Assembly: GCA_033239125.1 (NCBI GenBank)
Contig: BSWB01000001.1
Coordinates: 140,693,981 to 140,757,980, forward strand
DNA from: Fagopyrum homotropicum
Taxonomy: Eukaryota > Streptophyta > Magnoliopsida > Caryophyllales > Polygonaceae
Direction: 5' to 3'
DNA: 64,000 nt
The first letter of the stretch is position 1, and each line of letters opens with the position of its first letter. Of the stretch, positions 1 through 10,288 are shown in pieces. Both the position numbers and the translations under genes were made by a program. Under the pieces are notes generated by a model, which had not been told where the DNA came from, ran no database searches, and saw only the letters and a list, made by a program, of their open reading frames with translations.

Positions 1-1751
1 ATCAACCTTTTTCGCGATCCCCTTTCATGCAAATAATGATCAAACTCGGATCTTGAAAGTTCACTTGGATCTAGTATCCCTCTTGTCACTTCCTCATTTA
101 TATCTTTAACCGCCTCAAACTATCACCATCAATATCTGTTGCACTTGAATGTGACCCAACAAATTGATCTTCCACTTGAGAATAACGATAACTATACTCC
201 TCAAAAAAATCATAACACGCTTCTCTAACTTTATTAAAGAAGTCTTCCACGCAAGTTTCTTTCTCAAAATGCTTTTAAGAACAATCTACACTCCACGAAA
301 CTTGTAGAATGGATCAAGTATTGTAGGTAGAAACATCAACATATTCATAATCTCAAGTGAATCCCAATATTTCACACTTATCTTTCACTGATGTTGTCTT
401 GTCTTTCAAAGCAAAGTCCGGGTTAGAGAGCATAGTATCTAGCACTTTTTAAGTGGTGGAAACATGAAAGTTCATATAATTGCTTGTGGCATACAAGGAG
501 CCAGAAACTCGGTTTGCCAAATCATAAAACTCTTTTAAGAACACAACAAGTGACTTTATCTTACTCCACTCTCCATCATCAAGAGTATAGCGAATTCTAT
601 ACTCCTCAAACAACTCATAACACGCTTCACTAACTTTATTAACGAAGTCTTCCACAAAAGTTTCTTTCCCATAAATGCTTTTAAGAACAAGCTGCACTCC
701 ACAAAACTTGTAGAAAGGATTAATTATTGTAGGTAGAAACATCAACATGTTCATAGTCTCAAGTAAATCCCAATACTTTTCACGCTTATCTTTCATTCTT
801 GTTGCCTTGTCTTTCAAAGCAAAGTCCGGGTTAGATAGCATACTATCTAACACTTTATAAGTGGTGGAAACTTGAAAGATCATATAGTTGCTTGTGACAT
901 ACAAGGAGCAATAAACTCGGGTTGCCAACTATAAAACACTTTTAGGAACACAACAAGTGACTTTATCTTACTCCACTCTTCATCATCAAGTGACTCTATC
1001 TTACTCCACTCGGGTTGCCTTATACTTCAATGCATTACTCAACATCAAATAAGTGGAATTCCACCTAACTGATACATCTTGCACTAGAGAACTCTTACAA
1101 TCAATCTTCAATTTCTCAACTAGTTGTTGAAAGGATGTTAATCTAGTAGGAAAACCCCTAATAAACTTAATGGCAACTCAAACCTTTTTAACATAGGTAT
1201 CAGACAACTTGATGTCATCGTGTACAATCAAAATTAATAATGTGTACTACACACCTCATGTGCAAATACTTGCCTTTCAGAATACAACCATTATCTTTAC
1301 TAACCCGTTTAAGGTAAGCACAAGCAATATCATTGGAAGGTGCATTATCAACAGTCACCGTTAGAAGCTTACTTGACAATCCCCAAAAACTCAAACAATC
1401 CTTAAGTGACCGACCAATGTCCTCTCCTCTATGACTAGAAATGAAATAGAAATTAGTAATCCTCTTTTGCAAGTTCCAATTTTCATCAACAAAATGAGTA
1501 GTGACACACATAGTTATCTTTTGCAATAGACGTCCATGTATCAGTGGTCAAGCACACACTCTGACAAGAATTCTGAATTCCCTTTTAACATCTCTCTTTC
1601 TTTAACATACAACTCAAAACAGTCACTTGAAATAGTGGTGCGTGAAGGCATAACAAATGAAGGACAAGTTGTAAAAAAAGCTCCTTTCGACCCATCCTTC
1701 TCTACGGATCTTAAAGATTTCCACCAATTTTTCCCTAACATACTTTGCATC
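1..1751 (-). pseudogene. hAT transposase, decayed (core part)
   Basis: This is the catalytic core of a plant hAT (RICESLEEPER-like) transposase on the minus strand, read in several broken frames. At 1541-1750 a segment carries SRTTISSDCFELYVKEREML-type sequence typical of the region before the first catalytic block. At 1526-1560 a one-base frame change joins it to LTTDTWTS, the usual hAT motif with a catalytic Asp. 1215-1526 carries HFVDENWNLQKRI, TVDNAPSND and HMRCVVHI. 449-928 carries the later FLKEFYDLANRVSGSLY-type region. The C-terminal dimerisation domain is not seen and would lie left of the window. Multiple stops and frameshifts make it inactive. The family is clear; which hAT clade it belongs to is not. 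Confidence 0.85.
193..1000 (-). repeat. About 405-bp tandem duplication within the hAT gene
   Basis: The segment beginning ctatactcctca at 193 recurs at 597, and sequence around 530-540 recurs near 940-948, a period of about 404-408 bp. Both copies encode the same part of the transposase (LYVTSNYM and LYATSNYM repeated in one frame). A third, partial copy of the unit edge follows at about 975-1010. The copies differ at many positions, so the duplication is old. Confidence 0.8.
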
Positions 1752-3267
1752 TGACAAGAGGTCCGGTATTTCTATGGTCGTCTATACCCTATCAAAATAT
1801 AATCCCGACTTAGCACTAAAACAAGTATAGTGGTTAAGTAAGGGTCGAACCCAAGAGAGTTAAGGTATTTTTATTAAATACGATTATTGATTATAAGAAC
1901 AAGTAACAAGGGGGGGAGGGGTTGGTTGAATTAACGCACACAAAACAAGTAACGCAACAAATGAGACAATAATGGATGAATCTACACTAGGTTGATTCTT
2001 AGCATGCAAATGCTACTTTGGTGAGTTCCTTTTACAAGTTTTAAGTAATCTCCCGTCTCGATCATATATATATGTGTTGAGCCAACCGGCATCAACACAA
2101 CTTAACAGTTTAGTGTTCCGTAAACCTACAAGAACAGATAACAAGTTAGCTTTCAAACAAAGACTAAGGGATATAAAGAAAAGATTAAAACCGTTAAACT
2201 TATCTTTATATTTGTTTTCCTTTTCTTTCAGCAATTACAACCCGTTATTACTTAAAGTTTACTACTAGATTAAAGACCCGAACCCGGAATCTATTAATCC
2301 TAGCTCTTTGCATGCACTTTAGGACCTAAGGTGATCAATCTCAAGTAATAGTAAAACATGCAATTAGACAATAAAGATCAAGGAAACACAAAGCATTACT
2401 GAATGAAACTTATATTAAAGATAACTTACAACCAAAGTAACAATGCAGCTTCAAACCAACCCAATGTAGCAAGGGAGTTAGCAACTCATTACAATGGAAA
2501 TGATGAGAAAATTGGATTCTAAGTGGATAATGATGGATGATTCTAGCAATCAACCAAGGACTATTTATACTACAAAAGACACAAAATAAGAGTAAATGGC
2601 CGGCCCAAAATAGCCACCTTTAATTCCATAAAGGTGGTGTAAACAACCGGAGTAAAGCTTCTGTCGTTGAACCGCAGGGGCGGCCTTCAGCTCCGCAGGG
2701 GCGGTGAAGGCAAAAACGCTTGATCTTCTTCATGGCCGCAGGGGCGGCTAGGCAATTCCGCAGGGGCGGATCTTTAATGCTCTTCAAACGTCTGACTCTT
2801 CAACTTCTTGTCGTTTCTGATGCCAATCCGTCGGGGCGTCCCAGTGTCGACGCAGGGGCGATGACACTAACTCTTCATCTTCCAGCTCCCAGGTTGAGGC
2901 GCAGGCAGAGGCGCAGGGGAAGGCGCAGGGGCGTTGGTCTTCACTTCTTCAGGGCTAGTCACCGTAGGGGCGCCAAGGGTTGACGCAGGATCGGTGACAG
3001 TCTTCGTGGCTGGCGCTGATGAAGGCGCAAGGAGCGCTCCGGAGTAAGGTGTCACCCGCAGGGGCGGTGACAAGGCTCTACGGGGACGGTGAAGAAACAG
3101 AAGCTTTGCTTCGTGAACAATCTTCACTCCTAAGTGCTTATAACTCCTTCCTTAGCTTCTTTTAGTCTTCTTCTTCTAGACCAAGGAGTTAGTAGCATAA
3201 ACCGACACTAATGCAATAAAAAGACTCTAAAAACTATCCTAAATGATAGTGATTCCATCACCTATGA
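1752..3267 (-). repeat. 3' LTR of the Athila-like gag-only element
   Basis: Starts TGACAAGAGG and ends CCTATGA, where the other copy ends CCTATCA, so the terminal dinucleotide is mutated here. It is about 1516 bp against 1473 bp for its partner. Differences include an extra stretch near 1850-1895 that the partner lacks. CGCAGGGGCGG-type words cluster at 2672-3085. Short open frames in this stretch are by-products of the GC-rich word repeats. Confidence 0.88.
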
Positions 3268-3290
3268 AACTCCCCCATACTTAGACCTTT
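3268..3290 (-). other. Polypurine tract region
   Basis: The minus strand reads AAGTATGGGGGAGTTT directly before the 3' LTR. This is the purine tract expected for plus-strand DNA priming. A related GACGAG...TTAAGTATGGGG sequence occupies the same place in the element at 12689-26580. Confidence 0.75.
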
Positions 3291-4008
3291 TACTCGTCCG
3301 TAGTAAAACATATGACAACAACTAGACTCAAAGGCCTCAGGAAGTTGGGAAAGCAGAAAAGACAATGAAGACAAAAGAAAAGCCAAGAAAGAAAGAAGGA
3401 AAAGAGAGGAAATGTGAGAAAAAGGTGAGAAACTACCATCCTTATTGCTCCAAGAGTGGTCTACCCGGACAACCTCCTTATGACTCCCCTTCTTATGTCG
3501 CCAAACGTCGGAAGGGAAACCTAAACTTGGTGCCGCTCATTTTGCCAAGGCACCCTTTCGGGTTCTCACCTTGCCACTATTCTTCTTTTCTTTGATGATC
3601 TCACTTTAGTTTCACATCCCTCAAGTCCAATTTTGCACCAACCTAAGGTTGGTCGGACTACCTTCTTTTTGCCTAAACCGCCCTTTCGGGTTTTCGGTTT
3701 ATCCAAGGATTTTTCATGCCTTTTTTTTTCATTTTCTTGGGCTTTTCTTCTTTTTTTTATATATATTTTGAATTTCAAATGAAAATACAAGACTCAATGC
3801 AAAACAACTCGAAACAATTCAAAAGAAACTGTACATGCAATGATATGTCTCTCCTCCATACTTGAAGATCACTTTGCCCTCAAAGTGAAAATGAAGCAAA
3901 GATAAATGTGGGAAAGGGAAGAGAAAAGTGATACCACTAGTGGGGTGGTCCAGTTGGACCATCCGGACCCTCCTCTAGTGAGTATGGAAAGTGGCGGAAG
4001 AAGTGCTC
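3291..4008. other. Non-coding 3' region of the gag-only element
   Basis: Between the purine tract and the end of the ORF-1-like gene. It has A/G-rich and T-rich runs, including long T tracts at 3720-3765. I see no coding family, and open frames here lack recognisable content. Confidence 0.5.
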
Positions 4009-5361
4009 CTACCGGAGGTAGAGCGTGTCAATGCGGTCATCCTGAGCATCCAACCTCTCTCTAAATGAAGTCTCATAGCTAGCTTGCCAAGCCAGCTGCT
4101 GAGTCTCTAATTGCTGCTGATGCGCCGCCTGCCAAGCATCCTGCCAGCGGTCAAAATGGGTGGTCATGGAGGAGGCGAAGCTGGACTACCACGCCTGCTG
4201 CTGCTCAAGAATGGACCGCTGGTACTCGGTCTGCCATGCCTGATGTTGGGTGGTCAGGGCGACCATCTGAGCCTGAAGGCTCTCAAGAGGTGGATCCTCC
4301 TCCGGTGCTACAAGAGGCATCTCCTCATCAGTAATAAGAGCCCGGCTAGAGCCCGCAGCATATCTCTCAACTATGTCCCCCTGAGGCCGTCTCGGAGCAA
4401 AGGGGTCAGCTGGTATGTATAACTCGGAGAGCTCGTCTCCAAGTGGAAGTGGTCGGGGGAGGTATTTGATGTGACTCCCATCTGCCAACGAGAGCCAAAA
4501 GGGGTTCTCCCCGTCTCTCCTGAGGAGCCTGCACCTCCTCAGCATCCCTTCTGTATACAGTGGAGCCTCTAAACCTTCCTCCAAGTCAGGAAGATCCATC
4601 ACATGTGTAGCCAACAAGGAGATCACCCCACCTCCCACAATGTCTCGTGGCTCATTCTTCCTAATCCGCTTCAAAGCGGTAAGGAAGAGGTATGGCCAAT
4701 CTGGTACCTAGTCGTTCGTGGGGAGGCAGACGTATAATAGTGGAAGGTCCTCGAGGGCGACCTTGTTCTCCTCCTTGTGTCCACATAAGACACTCATGAA
4801 GATCTTGAAGATGAGCCTCAAACAGGGGTGAGTGAATTTGTTGGAATACTCACCCCCTACATGAAATTCAGATCTGGTGGCGCCCTGCCAAAACTCGCAT
4901 AAGTCGGGTATCGGGATGAGTTCCCACCAGTCTCCGGAGGCGCAAATAATCACCCCTAATGCCTCCTGCAGTTGGGTGTAGTCCAATTTATACTTTCTCT
5001 TGTTGAACTTGAATGATAGTTCAACACACATGTGGTCCACCGTTTCCATGTTGAATGTGGCAATGAATTGGCGGCTGAGCTCAGGGTATGTTGGAGCATT
5101 CATTTCCAGAAAATCGCCGAGCCCAGCATTGTTGAGGAATGCCTGCATGCTCTCCAACATGCCCAATTTTTCCAGAGTAGGAACGTGTAGAAATCGAGTT
5201 GCATACACATCCCGACCTTGCACAATCCTATACCGCTCCTTCTCAACTTCCGATGACTTGTATTTCTTCTGTTTTTCCATTTCTTGCAAGTAAACAAGGA
5301 AAGGAATTAGAAATTTCAGAAGTTGGTTTAAGAGACGAACCCTCTGTTGTGTTTTCCGCAA
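4009..5361 (-). pseudogene. ATHILA ORF-1-like protein gene, two in-frame stops
   Basis: Reading the minus strand from 5361, the first 217 codons contain RDVYATRFLHVPTLEKLGML, NAPTYPELSRQFIATF and a YTQLQEALGV block. These resemble the ATHILA ORF-1 family found in Athila-group retrotransposons; its function is not established. A TAG at about 4705 interrupts the frame, which then continues unchanged (PYLFLTALKRIRKN). A second TAG at about 4183 is followed by a Gln-rich, probably coiled-coil tail ending near 4009. Without the stops this would be one protein of about 450 residues. It sits downstream of gag where pol would be expected. The family call rests on remembered pattern, so it is moderate. 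Confidence 0.65.
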
Positions 5362-6075
5362 GGGCGGCTGAAGCTCGCGCAGGGGCGGCTTGGCGCAGGG
5401 GCGGCTAGGCGCAGGGGCGGCAACTTGCAGGCGCAGGGGCGGGAGAAGAGCAGAGGGCGATTCTAGGAGCCTACGAAGGTGGTGGTGTTGGGGCTGTTCC
5501 GGCGACTTCTTTGTCGGTGTAAGCGTCGTCGGAGGAGCTCCAGGGGTGTTTTAAGAAGTGCGTGAGAGGGTAAGTGTTGAGGGGTTGAGTTTTGAGAGAG
5601 AGGAAGGTGGAAGAGGAGGTATTGCGGCGCAGGGGCGTTGGAGTTTGGTGGCGGTGGTGGCGATGAGGCGGCGCAGGGGGCGTCGGAGCACTGGTGTTTG
5701 TAGAAAAAGGGAAGAGCGCAGGGGCGTGTGTTTGGGCGAGACGAGGGTAGATAAGGTGAGAATGAGGGATTGTTGGGATTGTGTAGGTTATTTTTGGGAA
5801 GTATATATTTTTTTCTTTCCTTAATAAAACCGCAGGGGCGGAGTTTGTCACATCGGGGGCGGTTACAAGGAAGAGGCCAGGGTGTAGCCTCAGCGCCGGG
5901 AGTGGCGCTGAGGATACATTTCAAGGGTGGCCGCCGCAGGGGCGTAAGGGTGTCACCGTGGGGGCGGTGGCTTGTGTGTTGTAGATGCAGGCCCAGCGCC
6001 GGGGGCGACGCTGTGCAGCGGTGTCACCGCAGGGGCGGTGACACTAAACCGCTGGGGCGGTTTTCTTGACAGAAA
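5345..6075. repeat. Spacer dense in CGCAGGGGCGG words
   Basis: Lies between the ORF-1-like gene and gag. Copies include a run of five at 5355-5447 and single copies near 5625, 5716, 5831, 5934 and 6028, with variants such as CGGGGGCGG and GCTGGGGCGG. Intervening sequence differs from copy to copy, so this is a dispersed word, not a simple tandem repeat. No coding family is recognised; the open frames on both strands follow from base composition. Confidence 0.7.
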
Positions 6076-6149
6076 CTCCTCTTCTTATTCCTTCGGGTTG
6101 CCTCCCGAGCAGCGCCTTTGTTTTACGTCGTTGGCTCGACATAAGGACT

Positions 6150-7330
6150 CTACCTTTCTGATTGGGCCTCCTTGGGGTTTATAACCGTTTGTGAAGGCAA
6201 TCCACTGGAGGATCGAGCTTCTATCCTTGTTATGACTTTTGCCATTTGCCCAACCTGTTTTTCAAGGTTCTTGATGCTGGACTCTATTGTTTGGACATGA
6301 GTAGCAAAGTGTTTAGTCAAAACCTGCAACATGTCTTCAGTTAATTAATACTTACCTTGATGGGGCTGCTGTTGTTGGTTTTGTTGATCCCTCAAACGGA
6401 AGTTTTGTTGATCACGCCAGTTTGGCATGAAATTTTGTGCATAGGGATCGTTCCTAGGCCTTTGATGTTGTGGTTGTCCATAGCCCATTGCGTTTACCTC
6501 AACATCATCATCATCCTGGACTTGGGAACACATGTCCGTTGGATGGTATGGGTCAGCACACACTCCACATGCTTTCAGCTGTTGTGGGGTTCCCATAAGT
6601 GTTAGTCTCTTCACCATCTCCTTCAATTCTGCAAGCTCCGTGGAGATCTCACTCTTCCCGGTATTCACAGCATGAACTCCTCTCTTGGACGGGGTCCTTC
6701 CAAAGTTCCGGGTCCCTTTACCTAGTTCCTGTATTTTTTCAAAAGCAAGGTTAGGGGTAGAGTTAAGATCTTACCTCCACAAGCTGCATCGACGATCCTC
6801 TTTTCATTGTCTAGCAAGCCATTGTACAAGTACAAGACTAGATCTTGAGTTGAATATCCGCCGAAAGGACAGCTGGATCGGAGGCGTGCGAATCTTTCGA
6901 AGTACTCATACAGAGTTTCGTCCGCCTCTTGCTCGATGTTGCTTATAGCTTTCTTCAAGCTATTCGCCTTCTTGGCTGGGAAGTATTTCTCCAGAACCGC
7001 CTCGTGGAGGTTCTCCCAAGTGTCGATACTCCCGGATGGAAGGTGGTAATACCAATCATCCGCTGAATCTTTGAGTGTGAAGCCGAATGCCCTCATCTTG
7101 ATTTGCTCTTCGGTAATATTGGCCGGCTTAATGCTCATACACACGGTATGGAACTTCCCAAGGTGTTTGATGGGGTCTTCACCACTTAGCCCATGGAAAG
7201 ATGGAAGCAAATGAATGAGACCTGGCTTGAGCTCAAAGTTTATTCCTTCCCCTAATGCGGGTATGGTAACCGCAAGAGGGTTTTGAGCCAAAGTGGGCTG
7301 AGTGAGTTGACGAAGAGTACAATCAGTCAT
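6150..7330 (-). pseudogene. gag polyprotein of the gag-only Athila-like element, frameshifted
   Basis: Capsid-type Gag that would form virus-like particles. From 7330 the minus strand reads FELKPGLIHLLPSFHGLSGE, HLGKFHTVCMSIKPANITEE, AFGFTLKDSADDWYYHLP and ETLYEYFERFARLRSSCP, the conserved retrotransposon gag domain (roughly residues 30-190). Near 6770 the frame shifts by two bases; the correct frame continues with an N-terminal helical region and a zinc knuckle CGVCADPYHPTDMC (C-x2-C-x4-H-x4-C) at about 6530-6570, then a Gln/Asn-rich tail to 6345. 6150-6332 continues with KHFATHVQTIESSIKNLEKQ, a likely coiled coil. Apart from the frameshift and one stop near 6342-6345 it is well preserved. 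Confidence 0.8.
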
Positions 7331-7482
7331 TTCTTATTGGAGTTGTCGTTGTCTTTGTTGCCGGGTGTGCGTCCTCTTAATTTCTGGATCAAAAGAAGCA
7401 AAGCCGGAGTTAGTAGCACGGGTTTGAACCATAAAAATGGTTCAAACCAATAATCAATAACAATAGAACAAAAACACTAAAC

Positions 7483-7500
7483 TCCCCGGCAACAACGCCA
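7483..7500 (-). other. Primer-binding site, tRNA-Asp type
   Basis: On the minus strand this reads TGGCGTTGTTGCCGGGGA, one change from the usual tRNA-Asp complement TGGCGCCGTTGCCGGGGA used by Athila/Tat elements. It lies 5 bp inside the 5' LTR. Confidence 0.85.
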
Positions 7501-7505
7501 AAATT

Positions 7506-8978
7506 TGACAAGAGGTATTTCTATGGTCGTCTATACCCTATCAAAATATGATCCCGACTTAGCACTAAAACAAGTATAGTGGTTAAGTAAGGGTCGAACC
7601 CAATAAGTAACAAGGGAGGGGGGGTTGGTTGAATTAACGCACACAAAACTTATGAAAACAAGTAACGCAACAAATGAGACAATAATGGATGAATCTACAC
7701 TAGGTTGATTCTTAGCATGCAAATGCTACTTTGGTGAGTTCCATTTACAAGTTTTAAGTAATCTCTCGTCTCGATCGTATATATGTGTTGAGCCAACCGG
7801 CATCAACACAACTTAACAGGTTAGTGTTCCGCAAACCTACAAGAACAGATAACAAATTAGCTTTCAAACAAAGACTAAGGGATATAAAGAAAAGATTAAA
7901 ACCGTTAAACTTATCTTTATATTTGTGTTCCTTTTCTTTAAGCAATTACAACCCGTTATTACTTAAAGTTTACTACTAGATTAAAGACCCGAATCCGGAA
8001 TCTATTAATCCTATTTCTTTGCATGCACTTTAGGACCTAAGGTGATCAATCTCAAGTAATAGTAAAATATGCAATTAGACAATAAAGATCAAGGAAACAC
8101 AAAGCATTACTGAATGAAACTTATATTAAAGATAACTTACACCCAAAGTAACAATGCAGCTTCAAACCAACCCAATGTAGCAAGGGAGTTAGCAACTCAT
8201 TACAATGGAAATGATGAGAAAATTGGATTCTAAGTGGATAATGATGGATGATTCTAGCAATCAACCAAGGACTATTTATACTACAAAAGACAATAAATAG
8301 GAGTAAATGGACGGCCCAAAACAGCCACCTTTAATGCCATAAAGGTGTTGTAAACAGTCGGAGTAAAGCTTCTGTCGTTGAACCGCAGGGGCGGCCTTCA
8401 GCTCCGCAGGGGCTGTGAAGGCAAAAACGCTTGATCTTCTTCATGGCCACAGGGGCGGCTAGGCAATTCTGCAGGGGCGGATCTTTAATGCTCTTCAAAC
8501 GTCTGACTCTTCAACTTCCTGTCGTTTCTGATGCCAAGCCGTCGGGGCATCCCAGTGTCGATGCAGGGGCGGTGGCACTGACTCCTTATCTTCTAGTTCC
8601 CAGGTTGAGGCGCAGGCAAAGGCGCAGGCAAAGGCGCAAGGGCCCTGGTCTTCGCTTCTTCAGGGCTAGTCACCGCAGGGGCGCCAAGGGTTGACGCAGG
8701 TGCGGTGACAGTCTTCGTGGCTGGCGCTGGAAAAGGCTCAAGGAGCGCTCCGGAGTAAGGTGTCACCCGCAGGGGCGGTGACAAGGCTCCGCGGGGGCGG
8801 TGAAGCAACAAAAGCTTTGCTTCGTGAACGATCTTCACTCCTAAGTGCTTATAACTCCTTCCTTAGCTTCTTTTAGTCTTCTTCTTCTGGACCAAGGAGT
8901 TAGTAGCATAAACCGACACTAATGCAATAAAAAGACTCTAAAAACTATTATAAATGATAGTGATTCCATCACCTATCA
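7506..8978 (-). repeat. 5' LTR of the Athila-like gag-only element
   Basis: Second LTR copy, ending TATCA immediately before the GCATC duplication. It is alignable end to end with 1752-3267 and has one main deletion. On the minus strand this copy precedes the primer-binding site, so it is the 5' (promoter) LTR. The CGCAGGGGCGG words recur at about 8382-8800. Confidence 0.88.
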
Positions 8979-9258
8979 GCATCAAATGTCTATTTTTTTT
9001 CATTCTCACACCACTATCATCCATACTTTCAAGAATGAGTTGAGTTTGTTTACCTTTATCCTTATTTGTTGGATTCTTTTGACACTGATAGAAATGATAA
9101 CTAACATTCTTGGTGCCATTGAGGTTTGAGTTACAAGCATAGGTTGTCCCTTAATATTTGCACTTAGCTCTACGAAGATTCTTCTCATCTAGATACTCAA
9201 TCATACCCACAATAAAACTCTTTCCCCTTTCCTCTTCTCTTTTCAACGACTTTCAAAC
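8979..9258 (-). pseudogene. hAT transposase N-terminal part with broken BED zinc finger
   Basis: This continues the hAT gene of 1-1751 across the inserted retrotransposon; the duplicated bases GCATC at 1747-1751 and 8979-8983 mark the join. The minus strand at 9079-9168 reads AKCKY, a stop, then GTTYACNSNLNGTKNVSYHF and YQC. This matches the BED zinc-finger pattern C-x2-C...H...C of plant hAT transposases, with the second Cys codon replaced by TAA. Family LTR A cuts off the protein upstream at 9259. About 60 residues between the finger and the next block are lost or unreadable. A BED finger binds DNA at the transposon ends, and this copy cannot do so. Confidence 0.75.
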
Positions 9259-10288
9259 TGTAACAACCCGAATCCGCGGGATATCGGGATGCTACGGGCG
9301 AGACCTCACAATGGGTCCCGACCCTTAGCCTGACAACAATCTCAATGGACCTTTTCCAACATGGCACAAATAAAGGCGTAAAACTCAAATAGTTTATGAT
9401 GTATGCGAGAACGAAAAGAAGGAATACAAGGTGGAAACTCAGCCGAGTCCTCAAAACGACGCAAAACAATATAGGGATCCAAAACCGTACAACATAACAT
9501 AATCTAACAATACAAAGAAAACCCAAAATCATCCCCGTCCAATAATGTACGGAGACCCCTCGGCTGTCCACTCCTCCATCTCACTCGGCGCATCCCTAAC
9601 CTGCAAGGCATCTACATAAACGGTTTAAAACCATTAGCTCACATTCTAGGCATTATAAAGATAATATGGCACAAACACACACATAAGAACATAAGAACAC
9701 ATATCATACAACATGTTCATATACATACACATCTTGGTTGTTATTCTCTTTTTAAGTTATTCCATTTCTAGTTCCATTCGTTTCAAGTGTGACACGAGAG
9801 TCTTATTACTCTCGCCTCTGTCCCTGTGTAACCAACAGGAGTATGGCGGAGCTCAACCCGTATACCATGTGGAGTGGAGAAGAAGCCCACCCGTATACCA
9901 TGTATGGCCTGGTCGCAGAGAACCTCCTAGTCTCCCTCGGGAGCTGGGCAGTGATGTCACCGCCCGATAATAATAGTAACAATGGGCCAAATAATATATA
10001 TAGTCAAGTAATCCTAATCCTGTTTCATGATCAAAAGAGATAAATTACACATCACCATAATGTATCCAAATAATGCATAAAAGCGGATAAGTAAGTCCAA
10101 GGACTTACCTCGTCTCAAAGTTAAACGAAACCGATATCACTCTCCGAAGGAATATAACCAACGCATGTTCAAGACAAGGCACGATAATCAACAACTACTC
10201 ACAAGCTAGTAGTCCTTAGAATTCTAGTCCTATATCATCTTACTAGGTCATACACTCTCATAATCTAGGATACCCTTCTAGCCCTCAT
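9259..10288 (-). repeat. Gypsy LTR family A, left part (split)
   Basis: Starts TGTAACAACCCGAATCCGCG and runs until it is interrupted by the Tekay-like element, whose duplicated CTCAT is at 10284-10288. It is the same family as the solo LTR at 55342-58221, shown by the shared opening, the ACAATGGGTCCCGACCC segment and the CAGTGATGTCACCGCCCG segment. It continues at 33060. It is inserted in the hAT gene. Element orientation is minus, judged from the matching families that keep a primer-binding site. Confidence 0.82.

Larger units (their letters stand above)
1752..8978 (-). mobile_element. Non-autonomous Athila-like LTR retrotransposon (gag plus ATHILA ORF-1, no pol)
   Basis: A complete 7.2-kb element on the minus strand, bounded by LTRs at 1752-3267 and 7506-8978 and by a perfect 5-bp target-site duplication, GCATC (1747-1751, 8979-8983). 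Next to the 5' LTR is a primer-binding site matching the 3' end of tRNA-Asp; next to the 3' LTR is a purine tract. Inside are a gag gene and an ATHILA ORF-1-like gene. I find no protease, reverse transcriptase or integrase in any frame, so it must have moved using proteins from another element. It lies inside the hAT transposase gene. GC-rich CGCAGGGGCGG words recur through its LTRs and spacer. Confidence 0.9.

Noticed and set aside
2720..2983. 87-codon plus frame, repeated at 8431-8694
   Set aside because: Lies in both LTRs of the gag-only element, antisense, and arises from the GC-rich word repeats.
9713..10043. Two overlapping 84-85-codon plus frames
   Set aside because: Inside LTR A; equivalents in related LTRs are not conserved as protein.
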